Source: Achromobacter deleyi (GTDB taxonomy: Bacteria; Pseudomonadota; Gammaproteobacteria; Burkholderiales; Burkholderiaceae_B). Taken from it: DNA of 64,000 nt. Below are positions 41,806 to 49,789 of the stretch, piece by piece. The DNA lies in NCBI RefSeq assembly GCF_902859705.1, contig NZ_CADIJO010000003.1, forward strand, positions 62,001 to 126,000. Reading direction: 5' to 3'. Position 1 is the first letter of the stretch, and each line of letters opens with the position of its first letter. Both the position numbers and the translations under genes were made by a program. The notes beneath the pieces were generated by a model. It saw only the letters and a list, made by a program, of their open reading frames with translations. It was not told the DNA's origin and did not search any database.

Positions 41806-42407
41806 ACGTGGTCTTCCGAATAAATGCCTGCGGAGATCGTGGCGCTGCCGACGAACATTTCCCCGTACAGCAGCGGCACGGGGTTACCCTGCGCCGTAGT
41901 GTTCACGGGGCCGTTGAAGTTGTAGGACGCGCCGTTTTCCGGGCCGTCCTTGGCGCTTAGCATGCGTTGCTGCGGCGACAGCATCTGGGCGACGCCGCCC
42001 AGCATCATCGACAGGCCCAGCGTCGCCGTGGCCTGCACCATGCCCCCAGCCTGGAAGGCCGCCGCCAAACCGCCGCTGTACCACGCCGCTGCCGCAATCA
42101 GCACGGCGCCCAGCACGGTCTGGAACAGACCGCCGTTCTTGGCACCTGCCATCACCGGCGCAATGCGGATGGCGTCGCCGCCCACCGGATACGCCAGCTC
42201 GTCTTCCGACAGGTTGCGCCGGCCGGCAAAGCAGGCAAAGCGCACGCCTCGCGCGTCGCTATGCGCCAGCGCTTTCTCGAAGCCGGGCAACAGCGCACAC
42301 AGCGCCCGCACGGCTTCGGCGGGGCTGGCCACCGCCAGCCGGTGCTCGCGGCCAAAGCGCGCGCCCAGCCAGCCATACAGCCGCACCAAACGTAGTTTTT
42401 CGCTCAT
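41802..42407 (-). CDS. Tail assembly protein I
   Basis: A 201-residue lambda gpI-type tail assembly protein. N-terminal ubiquitin-like fold (VRLYGWLGARFGREHRLAVA, VRALCALLPGFEKAL, GRRNLSEDELAYPVGG), a central hydrophobic segment (FQTVLGAVLIAAAAWYSGG) and the conserved C-terminal GASYNFNGPVNTTAQGNPV. It overlaps K and J by four bases at either end (ATGA both times), the standard K-I-J arrangement. A second copy lies at 36995-37600. Confidence 0.9.
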   Translation of the reverse strand: MSEKLRLVRLYGWLGARFGREHRLAVASPAEAVRALCALLPGFEKALAHSDARGVRFACFAGRRNLSEDELAYPVGGDAIRIAPVMAGAKNGGLFQTVLGAVLIAAAAWYSGGLAAAFQAGGMVQATATLGLSMMLGGVAQMLSPQQRMLSAKDGPENGASYNFNGPVNTTAQGNPVPLLYGEMFVGSATISAGIYSEDHV

Positions 42408-43183
42408 GCCATCCCCCCATGACGCAATACGATGCGCGTCGCCTCGCGCCAGAATCCGCCGTACACCACCCGTTCGGAATCGCGTCCGTACAGGTGGTGC
42501 AGCATGGCATCAGGCAGCGGGAACAGGCCCGGCGCTTCGGCCAGCGGCTCCGCGCCGATGAAGACGCCCGCATGGTTGGCCCGGTCGGAGCGCACCTGCA
42601 TGATCACCACGTCACCAGGCGCCAGGGTTTCATCCGACGCCAGCGGCCGAAAGCCCGCTTCGGCGTAATGGTCCATGTACAGATCGCCCGCCCGGCCCGG
42701 TTCCCACCAGCCGTCCTCGCGCGCAAAGTCGCGCAGGCGAATGCCGCGTTCCCGCGCATACCAGTCGCGTACCAGCGAATAGCAGTCCAGCACGCCATGG
42801 GCGAACTGGCGGCCCAGCAGCGGCGCCTGGAAACCTTCAGGCGTGAAGCCGCGGATTTCCCCGGCCCGGACCTTGCCGTCCAGGCCTTTGTCCACGGCCA
42901 CGATGTACCAGGGCAGGCCGGAGGCCTCGCAGGCCACCCGATCGGCTTCGCTGGGCACCGCCGCGGCATCCGGATGCGAATGCACCACGGCCGCGATCTT
43001 GCCGGTTTCCTCGGCGGCCGCGTAGTCTTCGGCCGACATGACGAAATGTTCTTCGCTGGCGGCCGTATTGCGGCACGGCACATACCATTCGCGGCGGCCG
43101 GCCTTGACCACCAGCCCGCAGCATTCCTGCGGATACGTCGCCACGCCATGGTCGCGGATGGCCTGCATCGTGCTCTTGCGCAT
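42404..43183 (-). CDS. Tail protein K: JAMM and NlpC/P60 peptidase domains
   Basis: A 259-residue two-domain enzyme like lambda gpK. Residues about 1-110 form a JAB1/MPN (JAMM) metallopeptidase with E at QECCGLVV and the zinc motif HSHPDAAAVPSEAD. Residues about 125-259 form an NlpC/P60 cysteine peptidase with catalytic Cys in HGVLDCYSLVRDWY and His in NHAGVFIGA. The peptidoglycan peptidase could open the wall locally during tail attachment. The ATG at 43183 lies two bases after the L stop; the longer frame upstream is a shadow of L. Confidence 0.92.
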   Translation of the reverse strand: MRKSTMQAIRDHGVATYPQECCGLVVKAGRREWYVPCRNTAASEEHFVMSAEDYAAAEETGKIAAVVHSHPDAAAVPSEADRVACEASGLPWYIVAVDKGLDGKVRAGEIRGFTPEGFQAPLLGRQFAHGVLDCYSLVRDWYARERGIRLRDFAREDGWWEPGRAGDLYMDHYAEAGFRPLASDETLAPGDVVIMQVRSDRANHAGVFIGAEPLAEAPGLFPLPDAMLHHLYGRDSERVVYGGFWREATRIVLRHGGMA

Positions 43184-43185
43184 GC

Positions 43186-43914
43186 TTATCCCCTGACCAG
43201 GTCGGCGGACGGAAAGCCGCCGAAGTTGATGATTTCGTATTCGCCAAAGCGCTTCTTGCAATCCGACATCAGGCCGGAACACCGGTCCAGCGTCGGATCG
43301 TTGACGGGCTTGCCGTCCAGGTCGAACATCCGGCTGCCCGTGTAGCCGCAATACGGGCCGCGATAGCCGCCCTTGCGCAGCCACGAGCACACGCCTGCAA
43401 TGATCGGCCGGTCGGGCAGCTTCTGGCCGTTGAAGTCCAGCGCGCTGGACAGCGAGAATTCCACCACCTGGGCGGTTTCCGCGGTCTTTTGCTGCACGAT
43501 CCACACTTCGGGCGGCAGCTCTTCCTGCGGGTCCGCGGTGGGATTGCCTTCGGGGAAGTTGGCCGCATCCAGGTACTTGCCCAGCGTGCGGCGCACCACC
43601 ACCCGCGCGCCCACCAGATCGTCCAGGTGGATGCACAGGGCCGAGATCACCCCGGCCAGCGGGTTGCCCTTTTCGTCCTGCCCGATGTTGCCTACGCGCA
43701 GGGTGGGCGACGGTTGCTGGCCTTCACCCACCTGCTCGAAGCCTTCGGCCTGGATGGCCCAGGGGTCGTACTGCTTGCCTTGCCAGTAGATCGGGCCTAC
43801 CTGCGTATAGCTGTGAAACCTCTGCACGGCGCCGCCGATTTCGCTGGCGTCCAGCTCGAACAGTTCTACCAGCGCACCCAGCTCCAGTTTCTGTACGTCT
43901 GCGTTGATGCCCAT
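43186..43914 (-). CDS. Minor tail protein L
   Basis: A 242-residue lambda gpL-type tail tip protein. The N terminus has INADVQKLELGALVELFELD, typical of the family. The C-terminal domain holds four spaced cysteines (GVCSWL, YCGYTG, DRCSG, SDCKKRFG), which in lambda gpL bind an iron-sulfur cluster. It lies three bases after the fibre gene stop and two bases before K. No anomalies besides the unusual neighbour upstream (the fibre in place of M). Confidence 0.92.
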   Translation of the reverse strand: MGINADVQKLELGALVELFELDASEIGGAVQRFHSYTQVGPIYWQGKQYDPWAIQAEGFEQVGEGQQPSPTLRVGNIGQDEKGNPLAGVISALCIHLDDLVGARVVVRRTLGKYLDAANFPEGNPTADPQEELPPEVWIVQQKTAETAQVVEFSLSSALDFNGQKLPDRPIIAGVCSWLRKGGYRGPYCGYTGSRMFDLDGKPVNDPTLDRCSGLMSDCKKRFGEYEIINFGGFPSADLVRG

Positions 43915-43917
43915 TTT

Positions 43918-46578
43918 CTAACTCTCCCTGTCCGATGGCATCGCCATCGCTTGCGTCACTGCGCTGCGGCCTTCCAGAAGCTCGACCCGTTGGGTCAACG
44001 CCAGGATCTGCCGCTGTTGTTCCTGCACCGCCGCCACCAGGCGGGCGACAATCTTTGATGGATCGACGCCTTGCAACGCCGGTTTTTCTTCCATCCCGGG
44101 CATACGCAACATGGCGTCCTTCTCGCCCGACACTGCGTCCGGCGCCTCGGCTTGCAACTCGTGTGCGATAAAGCCCTCGCCGTTGGAGTTGTCCGCGTTC
44201 CACTTGTATCGGACCGGCCGCATGCGCAAGACGGATTCCAGCGCCCACGCGCCGCCCATGTCCACGACATCGTGCTTGACGCGATAATCCGACGTCGTGT
44301 TGAAGACGGTGGCGGTGGCCGTCGTCAGAATCGACCCCACCGTATTGGCCACGAAACTCTGGAACACGAGCGCCAGCGTCGATCCGTCCTGCGTGGGCCG
44401 GTAGACCGTGCCGTACTGGCTGCCCGCGCCGTCAAAGGTGACTTGCGTACGGCAGTACAGACCGGTGGCGGCATCGGGACCAAGTACCCACGTCGTCGCA
44501 GGCGTGATGCGGCCGGCGTGGTAGGCCCCCATCCTGAATACCAACGGCAAGGTCGGGCTGGTGCCCGTGCCCACGCTTTCCAGCGACACAACGCCGCCCT
44601 GCCCATCGATACGCAAGGCGGTATAGGCGCGATTCGGGCCTTCGGCGCTATTGGCAATCCAGCCGCTGATGGCGCTGCCGGTCGCCGGGAACGCCTGCAC
44701 GTAGGTAGGCCCTGTTCCGTTTTTCTTGAACCCGGCGACATTGGTGTCAGCCAGGTTCCACGTCCAGTTCCCCAGGATGCGGGCATTCGATTGCAGCAGC
44801 GACAGATCCGCCGCGACCGGCGGATCGAAGCGCGTGTACGCCGTGCCATTCCAGCGATGTGGTCCGAGGCCGTCAACGTAGATGTCGCCGCAATCCGCCA
44901 TCGGCATCTGGACCGCATTGCTCCAGGCGCCGACGGCAAGCCAGGGTTGCCAAGTGCCGCTGACGGGGTTGCCGTAGCGCGCATATTTGCGAGGCTTCTG
45001 GCCGGAAAACAGGATCGACAGTTCCTGGCACACGGTCCCCGCCGCCAACCAGTAGACGTTCATGTAGCCTGCATTCACGGCCGCGCTGGCGGGCCAGTTC
45101 GAACCCGCCGACAGCGGCGTGGCCGTAGCCCAGGTGTAGAACGTATTGTCGGCAATCAGCGTGTTGGCATCCGCAGCACCCGTCAGCAGGACGTGCGCCA
45201 TGGCTTGGTCGGCACGCGCCAGCTCGAACCAGGCGCCCCAGGTCGCAACGCCCGCGGCCAGGAAACGATTGCGGATGAACCTGCGCGGATTGGCCAAGGT
45301 GTACGTCGTGTATTCCTGATACACCGCGCTGTTGCTGCCCGGGCCGAATTTCACAGACAGCAGGCCGGCCAGCGGGGCGGGGTAATTCGTACCCGTCGTC
45401 GCACCCGCATTGGCGTTCTGGCTATAGTCTCCCGGCGTCGAATAGGTATTGAGGTCTTCGGTGGCACCCAGCGGCGTGGCGTTCAATGCCGGCACCTGTG
45501 CGGGCGGAATCCTGCCGTTGTTGTCCAGCGTTGCAACGCCGCTCGGTGCCGCGAGCAGACTGGAATCCAGGCTGGCCACCCAGGGCGACCAGCTGCCGTT
45601 GATCAGCGAACGGTTATAGACCTTGTTGCCATTGGCAGCGTAGTAGACCTGGCACACGCCCGAGGTGACGCCAGGACCGCCCAGCGGCGAAGCCGACATG
45701 ACGAGCAGATAGCCCGACTGCCCGACTGGAAAGTTGGAGCCTCCCGCGGCAATCGCCGACCCGCCGACAGCCCACAGGCCGCGCTGCGTGTAGCTGTTCA
45801 GGTCTTGCGCGGCGATCATGCCCCCTGCATACGACACCACGGTCGCGGTGTCTGCCAGCTCTTTCCACACTGACCAGCTCGTTGTCGATACGCGCACACG
45901 CCAGAATCGCTGCATGGCGGCCGGCACGTTGGTGCGTGTGGTGTAGACCTGCACGACAGGCGTGCCGGTGGCCGTGACTTCCAGGAACCCCACATTGGCG
46001 ACCGGGTAATTGGCCCCCTCAGTGGCACCGGCGACCGTGGTCTGATAGAACGATCCCGGGGTCACGTACTCGTTCAGGTCATGCGCGGTCGTGGGCAACA
46101 CGGCCGAGTACACGGCCGGAATCTGTCCGACCGGCACCTTGCCGCTCGCATCCAGCGTGGCCAGGCCATTGGCGGCGCCCTTCTGCGACAACGGCGCCAG
46201 TTCCTGCCAGGCCGCCCAGGTGCCGCCATAGAACGACCGCCAGAAACGCCGCGAATACGCGCCCGAACGGTACTGCGTGTATTCCTGGTACACGAACGCC
46301 CCGTCGCCGGATGCGCCGACTTCCAGAAAGCCTGCATTGGCGAGCGGATAATTGCTGCCGGTCTGTGCCGCGGCGTTCGTGCTCTGGTGATACCGGCCCG
46401 GTGCGATGACCGTGTTCAAGTCCACCGCGGCGCCGAGCGGTGCGGCATTCCAGACCGCGTCCAGCGCTGCCTGCACCTGGGTGAAATTCCCGTTCACCTT
46501 CTGCAGGGCGACGCGCAGCGGATCGCCCGTCTGGTCGTTGTCGGTCTTGCCGACATTGATGGGTTGCGTATTCGCCAT
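43918..46578 (-). CDS. Tail fibre with five pyocin-knob repeats and S74 chaperone
   Basis: An 886-residue fibre. The N terminus (INVGKTDNDQTGDPLRVALQ) is the usual phage-fibre attachment sequence. Five repeats of about 80 residues follow, at roughly 48-130, 163-243, 256-336, 370-453 and 464-550. Each opens with a DLNTY-like motif, has a NYP/NFP or NWP core and closes with W-x-x-W (pyocin-knob type). GLATLDASGKVPVGQIP-like linkers separate some of them. From about residue 761 comes an intramolecular chaperone (peptidase S74) with the catalytic Ser/Lys in TTSDYRVKHD and GEGFIAHELQAEAP, ending in a coiled coil. ATG at 46578 is preferred to an upstream TTG. Its place between M and L is unusual. 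Confidence 0.85.
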   Translation of the reverse strand: MANTQPINVGKTDNDQTGDPLRVALQKVNGNFTQVQAALDAVWNAAPLGAAVDLNTVIAPGRYHQSTNAAAQTGSNYPLANAGFLEVGASGDGAFVYQEYTQYRSGAYSRRFWRSFYGGTWAAWQELAPLSQKGAANGLATLDASGKVPVGQIPAVYSAVLPTTAHDLNEYVTPGSFYQTTVAGATEGANYPVANVGFLEVTATGTPVVQVYTTRTNVPAAMQRFWRVRVSTTSWSVWKELADTATVVSYAGGMIAAQDLNSYTQRGLWAVGGSAIAAGGSNFPVGQSGYLLVMSASPLGGPGVTSGVCQVYYAANGNKVYNRSLINGSWSPWVASLDSSLLAAPSGVATLDNNGRIPPAQVPALNATPLGATEDLNTYSTPGDYSQNANAGATTGTNYPAPLAGLLSVKFGPGSNSAVYQEYTTYTLANPRRFIRNRFLAAGVATWGAWFELARADQAMAHVLLTGAADANTLIADNTFYTWATATPLSAGSNWPASAAVNAGYMNVYWLAAGTVCQELSILFSGQKPRKYARYGNPVSGTWQPWLAVGAWSNAVQMPMADCGDIYVDGLGPHRWNGTAYTRFDPPVAADLSLLQSNARILGNWTWNLADTNVAGFKKNGTGPTYVQAFPATGSAISGWIANSAEGPNRAYTALRIDGQGGVVSLESVGTGTSPTLPLVFRMGAYHAGRITPATTWVLGPDAATGLYCRTQVTFDGAGSQYGTVYRPTQDGSTLALVFQSFVANTVGSILTTATATVFNTTSDYRVKHDVVDMGGAWALESVLRMRPVRYKWNADNSNGEGFIAHELQAEAPDAVSGEKDAMLRMPGMEEKPALQGVDPSKIVARLVAAVQEQQRQILALTQRVELLEGRSAVTQAMAMPSDRES

Positions 46579-46583
46579 GGTTT

Positions 46584-46928
46584 TCAAGGCCTGAAGACTT
46601 GTTGGAAGGTGACGGCCAGCGTGTACATCTCGCCGCCCAGCGCGGTCAGGTCGTAGTCCGTCGCGCTATAGAACCCCAGCTCGCCAAGCGGCGGCTGCCA
46701 CTGGAAACCGCGATAGCCGTGGTGCCGGTCCAGGAAGGCGATGATCGGACTGATCTGCGCTGCCGAGCCTGCGAACTGCAACGGCCAGGATGCGACCTTG
46801 TTGTTGATGCCATCGGCCGCCGACTGGCTGTAGCCATCGCCGAACTGCACGTTCAACACGCGGAACTTGGTCCGGCCCTGCGGGTTGACGCGCGGCGACC
46901 AAGTGAAGGTTTCGATTGCCATGCTCAT
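46584..46928 (-). CDS. Minor tail protein M
   Basis: A 114-residue lambda gpM-type minor tail protein: IETFTWSPRVNPQGRTKFRV at the start, then NVQFGDGYSQSAADGINN, and FQWQPPLGELGFYSA near the end, all family marks. The ATG at 46928 overlaps the tape measure stop by four bases (ATGA); an ATG six bases further in has a slightly better spaced AGGGG. It links the tape measure to the tip complex. Confidence 0.9.
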   Translation of the reverse strand: MSMAIETFTWSPRVNPQGRTKFRVLNVQFGDGYSQSAADGINNKVASWPLQFAGSAAQISPIIAFLDRHHGYRGFQWQPPLGELGFYSATDYDLTALGGEMYTLAVTFQQVFRP

Positions 46929-48232
46929 GCCCCTGCTAAACGGTTGTTGCTGGCCTGCCATGCGAGGCCGCCCTGGCGGTACGACTGCGTCATGCGGCGG
47001 TCGACCAGCTGGTTGACGTATTCGCCGATCTGCTGGCCGAACTGCTTCCAGCCGCCTTCGCCCGACTCGGTTTCGGAATTCACGTTGCCGTCCTGCACAT
47101 AGACGTTGACGGATACGCCGCCGCCCATCTGGCCGGTGTCGCCACCCACAGTGGGGAACGCCGCGCGGATGCCCAGCGAGCCGTCAGCGCCGCGATGCAG
47201 CGGCATGATGGCTTCGGGGCCGGCCTCGCCCATGACGCCCATGGGGAAGGCCACGGGGCTGCTGACCATGCCGTTGGTGAAGGCGTTGCCTTTGGCGTTC
47301 ATGGAGATTGGAAATGCCTGCGCCACTCCGGAGGCCGCACTCGCGCCGGCGCCGGCGCCGCTTCCAAACAAGCCGGATATCCACGAGCCTGCCGCACCGA
47401 TCCAGCCGCCCAGTCCGCCCCCGTTCTTGCCCGACATGAAGTCGCCGCCCAGCAGGGTTTCCATCAGCTTGGCCGAGGCAGCTGAGGTCGCCATCTTGGC
47501 CACGTTGTTCAGGAACGAGAGCCCCATCTTGTCGAACTTGTCGGCGACAAAGTCGTACATCTTCGTGCCCAGGACGTCCTGAATTTTTCCCGCTCCGTCG
47601 CGCGCGGATTCGACGAGCTTTCCGTTCAGCTTGGACATGAAGTCTTCGTCGGGCTTTTTCTCCTCCAGGCCCTTCAACGACTGTGCGTACTGACCTTCCG
47701 TAATTTCGCCCGTGTTGCGTGCCTCTTCCAGCCAGTCACGCTTTTGCATGATCTGTGCGTCTTTCGCCGGGTCCTTTCCGGTAATCCCGTTGATGTATGC
47801 CTGTCGATCCTTGCCTTGCTGCTGCTGATCCAGTTCCCTGGCACGCCAAAGCAGCTCTTCCCGAGTCTTCTCGTCCTCCCCCGCGAACTTGCCGGAGCGA
47901 GTTTCATACCGCATCTTTCCTTCTTCGGTCTTTATGCCAAACAACTGCCAGGTCCGATCAAGATCTGCCAGTGTCTGCTCGACCGCAGCGGATCGACGCG
48001 TCTGCGCCCGTGCCTCTTCGTTCAGTCCCTTCGATACTTTGTCGCGCTCGGCGACAGACTTCTGCTGCACCGTCGTGTCGGCTTTCGCCGTCGCGGTCGA
48101 CTGCGCCACGCTCTTGGAATACGCGTTGCAGGCGGCCGTCATGTTCTTGTAGGCGGCCGTCTGCAGGTTGGTCGCGTTGACCAGCCGTGCCAGGTCGCTG
48201 GCGGAAAGCCCGCCGGAATTGCTTGTTGCCAT
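46925..48232 (-). CDS. Short tail tape measure protein
   Basis: A 435-residue tape measure. The first ~200 residues are charged and helical (coiled coil), then comes a Gly/Ala-rich membrane-like stretch (GGWIGAAGSWISGLFGSGAG, about 285-305). The C terminus has the lambda gpH-type ending GNAFTNGMVSSPVAFPMG, MGEAGPEAIMPLHRGADGSL and SVNVYVQDGNVNSETESG. Lambda gpH is 853 residues, so this protein would set a tail of only about half lambda length. No frameshift or stop is visible; the shortness looks like a real trait or an in-frame deletion. GAGG precedes the ATG. Confidence 0.85.
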   Translation of the reverse strand: MATSNSGGLSASDLARLVNATNLQTAAYKNMTAACNAYSKSVAQSTATAKADTTVQQKSVAERDKVSKGLNEEARAQTRRSAAVEQTLADLDRTWQLFGIKTEEGKMRYETRSGKFAGEDEKTREELLWRARELDQQQQGKDRQAYINGITGKDPAKDAQIMQKRDWLEEARNTGEITEGQYAQSLKGLEEKKPDEDFMSKLNGKLVESARDGAGKIQDVLGTKMYDFVADKFDKMGLSFLNNVAKMATSAASAKLMETLLGGDFMSGKNGGGLGGWIGAAGSWISGLFGSGAGAGASAASGVAQAFPISMNAKGNAFTNGMVSSPVAFPMGVMGEAGPEAIMPLHRGADGSLGIRAAFPTVGGDTGQMGGGVSVNVYVQDGNVNSETESGEGGWKQFGQQIGEYVNQLVDRRMTQSYRQGGLAWQASNNRLAGA

Positions 48233-48288
48233 GGTTTGCCTCTTTCATTGCGTCGCCTCCGGCCCGCTTGCGCGGGCCGGACACGTCG

Positions 48289-49052
48289 TCAAGACCCCTT
48301 CTTGACCTTCGACAGCAGGAACGCCTTCAACGCGTCTGCACCGGCCTCGGCCGGCGTTTCCGCGTCGTCGGCGCCCCAGCGCACCAGCATGTCGGTGGCG
48401 CGCACCTTGGCGCCGGCAGCCTGCGCCACCGTGGCGGCCAGGCTGGCGGCGAGCAGGTCGGCCCGTTCGTCGCCCAGGGGAGACGTGCGGTCCAGTTCGC
48501 GCCACAACGACAGTTCATGGGTGTCGATGGCCAGCATCAACTCGCCCAGCGTGCGCCCCAGCCGAAGCGCCAGGACCATCAGGAAACGGAGGTCTGGCGT
48601 TTCCTGGAGGGCTTTTTTGCGCGCTCTTGCGCCCCCTCCCCGAGGTTGCCCAGTTCGATCGCCTTGGCCACCAGCGTGGCGTGCGCCAGCCCGTAGGCCG
48701 CCGCGACGATATCCACGTCTTCGTCGCGAAAGACACGCTGCGGACCATTGGCGGTCTGCTCGAACAGCGTGCGCACCAGCAGGCTGGCCGAGGCGCGGGT
48801 GTAATCCACGCCCGGCGCATCCAGCTTGGCGCGCACGGTGTCGTTGTCTTCGCCCGCCACCACGCCCGCGGCCGCCCAGATGGCGCGGATGTGGAACAGG
48901 TGGTCGCCAGCGCTGGGCGCACGCACGATGACGCGCGCGTCCTGCCATTGCGGCACCGTGACGGTTTCGTGATGAAAGCCGGCCAGGGGGTCAGCGGCCA
49001 AGCCGCGCAGGCCCGGGCCGCGGCCCAGGGCATTGATCGACGTGTCCGTCAT
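48289..49052 (-). CDS. Tail assembly protein GT (by -1 frameshift)
   Basis: The GT fusion made when ribosomes slip back one base at A AAA AAG (48618-48612). The first 147 residues are those of G; reading then continues with ALQETPDLRFLMVLALRLGR and ends after 107 more residues at VKKGS. As in lambda, G and GT would be made in a fixed ratio and act as chaperones that load the tape measure and tail tube protein; neither stays in the finished tail. The T segment has no good start of its own. The tape measure gene starts 56 bases downstream. Confidence 0.85.
48579..49052 (-). CDS. Tail assembly chaperone G
   Basis: A 157-residue lambda gpG-type chaperone, the product of normal decoding of the first frame. 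It begins MTDTSINALGRGPGLRGLAA, contains a helical core (DVDIVAAAYGLAHATLVAKA) and ends soon after the slippery site in KKPSRKRQTSVS. The ATG at 49052 stands five bases after the V stop. The frame upstream of it is a shadow of V. Confidence 0.88.
   Translation of the reverse strand: MTDTSINALGRGPGLRGLAADPLAGFHHETVTVPQWQDARVIVRAPSAGDHLFHIRAIWAAAGVVAGEDNDTVRAKLDAPGVDYTRASASLLVRTLFEQTANGPQRVFRDEDVDIVAAAYGLAHATLVAKAIELGNLGEGAQERAKKPSRKRQTSVS
48612..48618 (-). other. Programmed -1 frameshift site
   Basis: On the minus strand the message reads GCA AAA AAG in the G frame, that is A AAA AAG, one of the most efficient bacterial -1 slippery heptamers. After the slip the T frame is open for 108 codons to its stop at 48289. 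Confidence 0.9.
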
Positions 49053-49057
49053 GGCGC

Positions 49058-49525
49058 TCAGCCCCCGTTGGCGGGTGCGTCGGTCAGCTTGACGGCGCCG
49101 GTGACGCGCACGTTGAACGTGGCGGACACGACGTTGTCCAGCTGGCCTTGCCACTGGTACTGGGTGACCAGGCCCAGGAACTCGAACTTGGCGCCGTCGG
49201 CGAAGGTCACGCGGAACGCGCGGGTCTTCTTGTCGCTGCGCGCGGCCACCAGCGCCTTCTGGGCGGGGTCGCCGGCCTTCCAGTTGCCGGCCATGCTGAA
49301 GGTGCCGCTGTCGTCCAGGCCCAGGGCGTATTCCTTGGCCGTGGACTTGAGCACGGTGACGTCGATCTCGGTGGTCTGGCCGCCCTGGAAGTTCGGGTCC
49401 TTGATGGTGATCGCCAGATCGGCGTAGGTCAGGCCGGCGGCACCCAGGTCTTCGGTGGCCGTGGTGGACACTTCCAGCTGCGTGCCTTGGGTTTGAACGA
49501 ATTGCGAAACGGTAGTACCTGCCAT
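49058..49525 (-). CDS. Major tail tube protein V
   Basis: A 155-residue tail tube protein. It starts MAGTTVSQFVQTQGTQLEVS and shows the alternating beta pattern of tube subunits (YADLAITIKDPNFQGGQTTE, TFSMAGNWKAGDPAQKAL, FEFLGLVTQYQWQGQLDN, then a closing VSATFNVRVTGAV strand). TGGAG stands seven bases before the ATG. It is the first structural gene of the cluster; no head-completion genes precede it. Its start codon lies only 12 bases after the T run of a strong terminator, so it must be expressed by read-through or antitermination. Confidence 0.85.
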   Translation of the reverse strand: MAGTTVSQFVQTQGTQLEVSTTATEDLGAAGLTYADLAITIKDPNFQGGQTTEIDVTVLKSTAKEYALGLDDSGTFSMAGNWKAGDPAQKALVAARSDKKTRAFRVTFADGAKFEFLGLVTQYQWQGQLDNVVSATFNVRVTGAVKLTDAPANGG

Positions 49526-49537
49526 TGCAGACTCCAG

Positions 49538-49560
49538 AAAAAAGCCCGCCATGGGCGGGC
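49538..49560 (-). terminator. Terminator 1 before the tail operon
   Basis: On the minus strand, GCCCGCC-CAT-GGCGGGC (49560-49544) is followed by six T residues. It ends 12 bases before the ATG of the tail tube gene and faces in the direction of the operon. Confidence 0.88.
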
Positions 49561-49595
49561 AGCTGTGGCTACCCCGGGGTTCCGGCGCAACCATG

Positions 49596-49627
49596 AAAAA
49601 GGCCCCGTGGCGAATGCCACGAGGCCT
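49596..49627 (-). terminator. Terminator 2 before the tail operon
   Basis: On the minus strand, a 12-base-pair stem with one mismatch (49627-49616 with 49611-49600, loop of four) is followed by five T residues (complement of 49596-49600). Confidence 0.85.
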
Positions 49628-49703
49628 GGTCAGCGTGTTGAGGATGAAATGTCGAAGCCGCAGCGCCCGCACGCTGCGCGATACCGGCGCTGCACGGATG
49701 CTG

Positions 49704-49735
49704 AAAAGAAAAAACCCGCGGGCAAGCACGGGTTT
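49704..49735 (-). terminator. Terminator 3 before the tail operon
   Basis: On the minus strand, AAACCCG (49735-49729) pairs with CGGGTTT (49718-49712) around a 10-base loop and is followed by a T-rich run (complement of 49704-49714). Confidence 0.75.
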
Positions 49736-49789
49736 CGTGTAGGCCAGCGGGTTTGTTTTCTTCGGGCGCAACTTGCCCCGACGACTGAA

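Noticed and set aside
38179..41823. A 1,214-codon open frame on the plus strand opposite the J gene
   Set aside because: It is the antisense shadow of J: His/Arg/Val-rich, low complexity, no recognisable domain. High third-position GC keeps antisense frames open in this genome. J itself has clear family motifs and start/stop overlaps.
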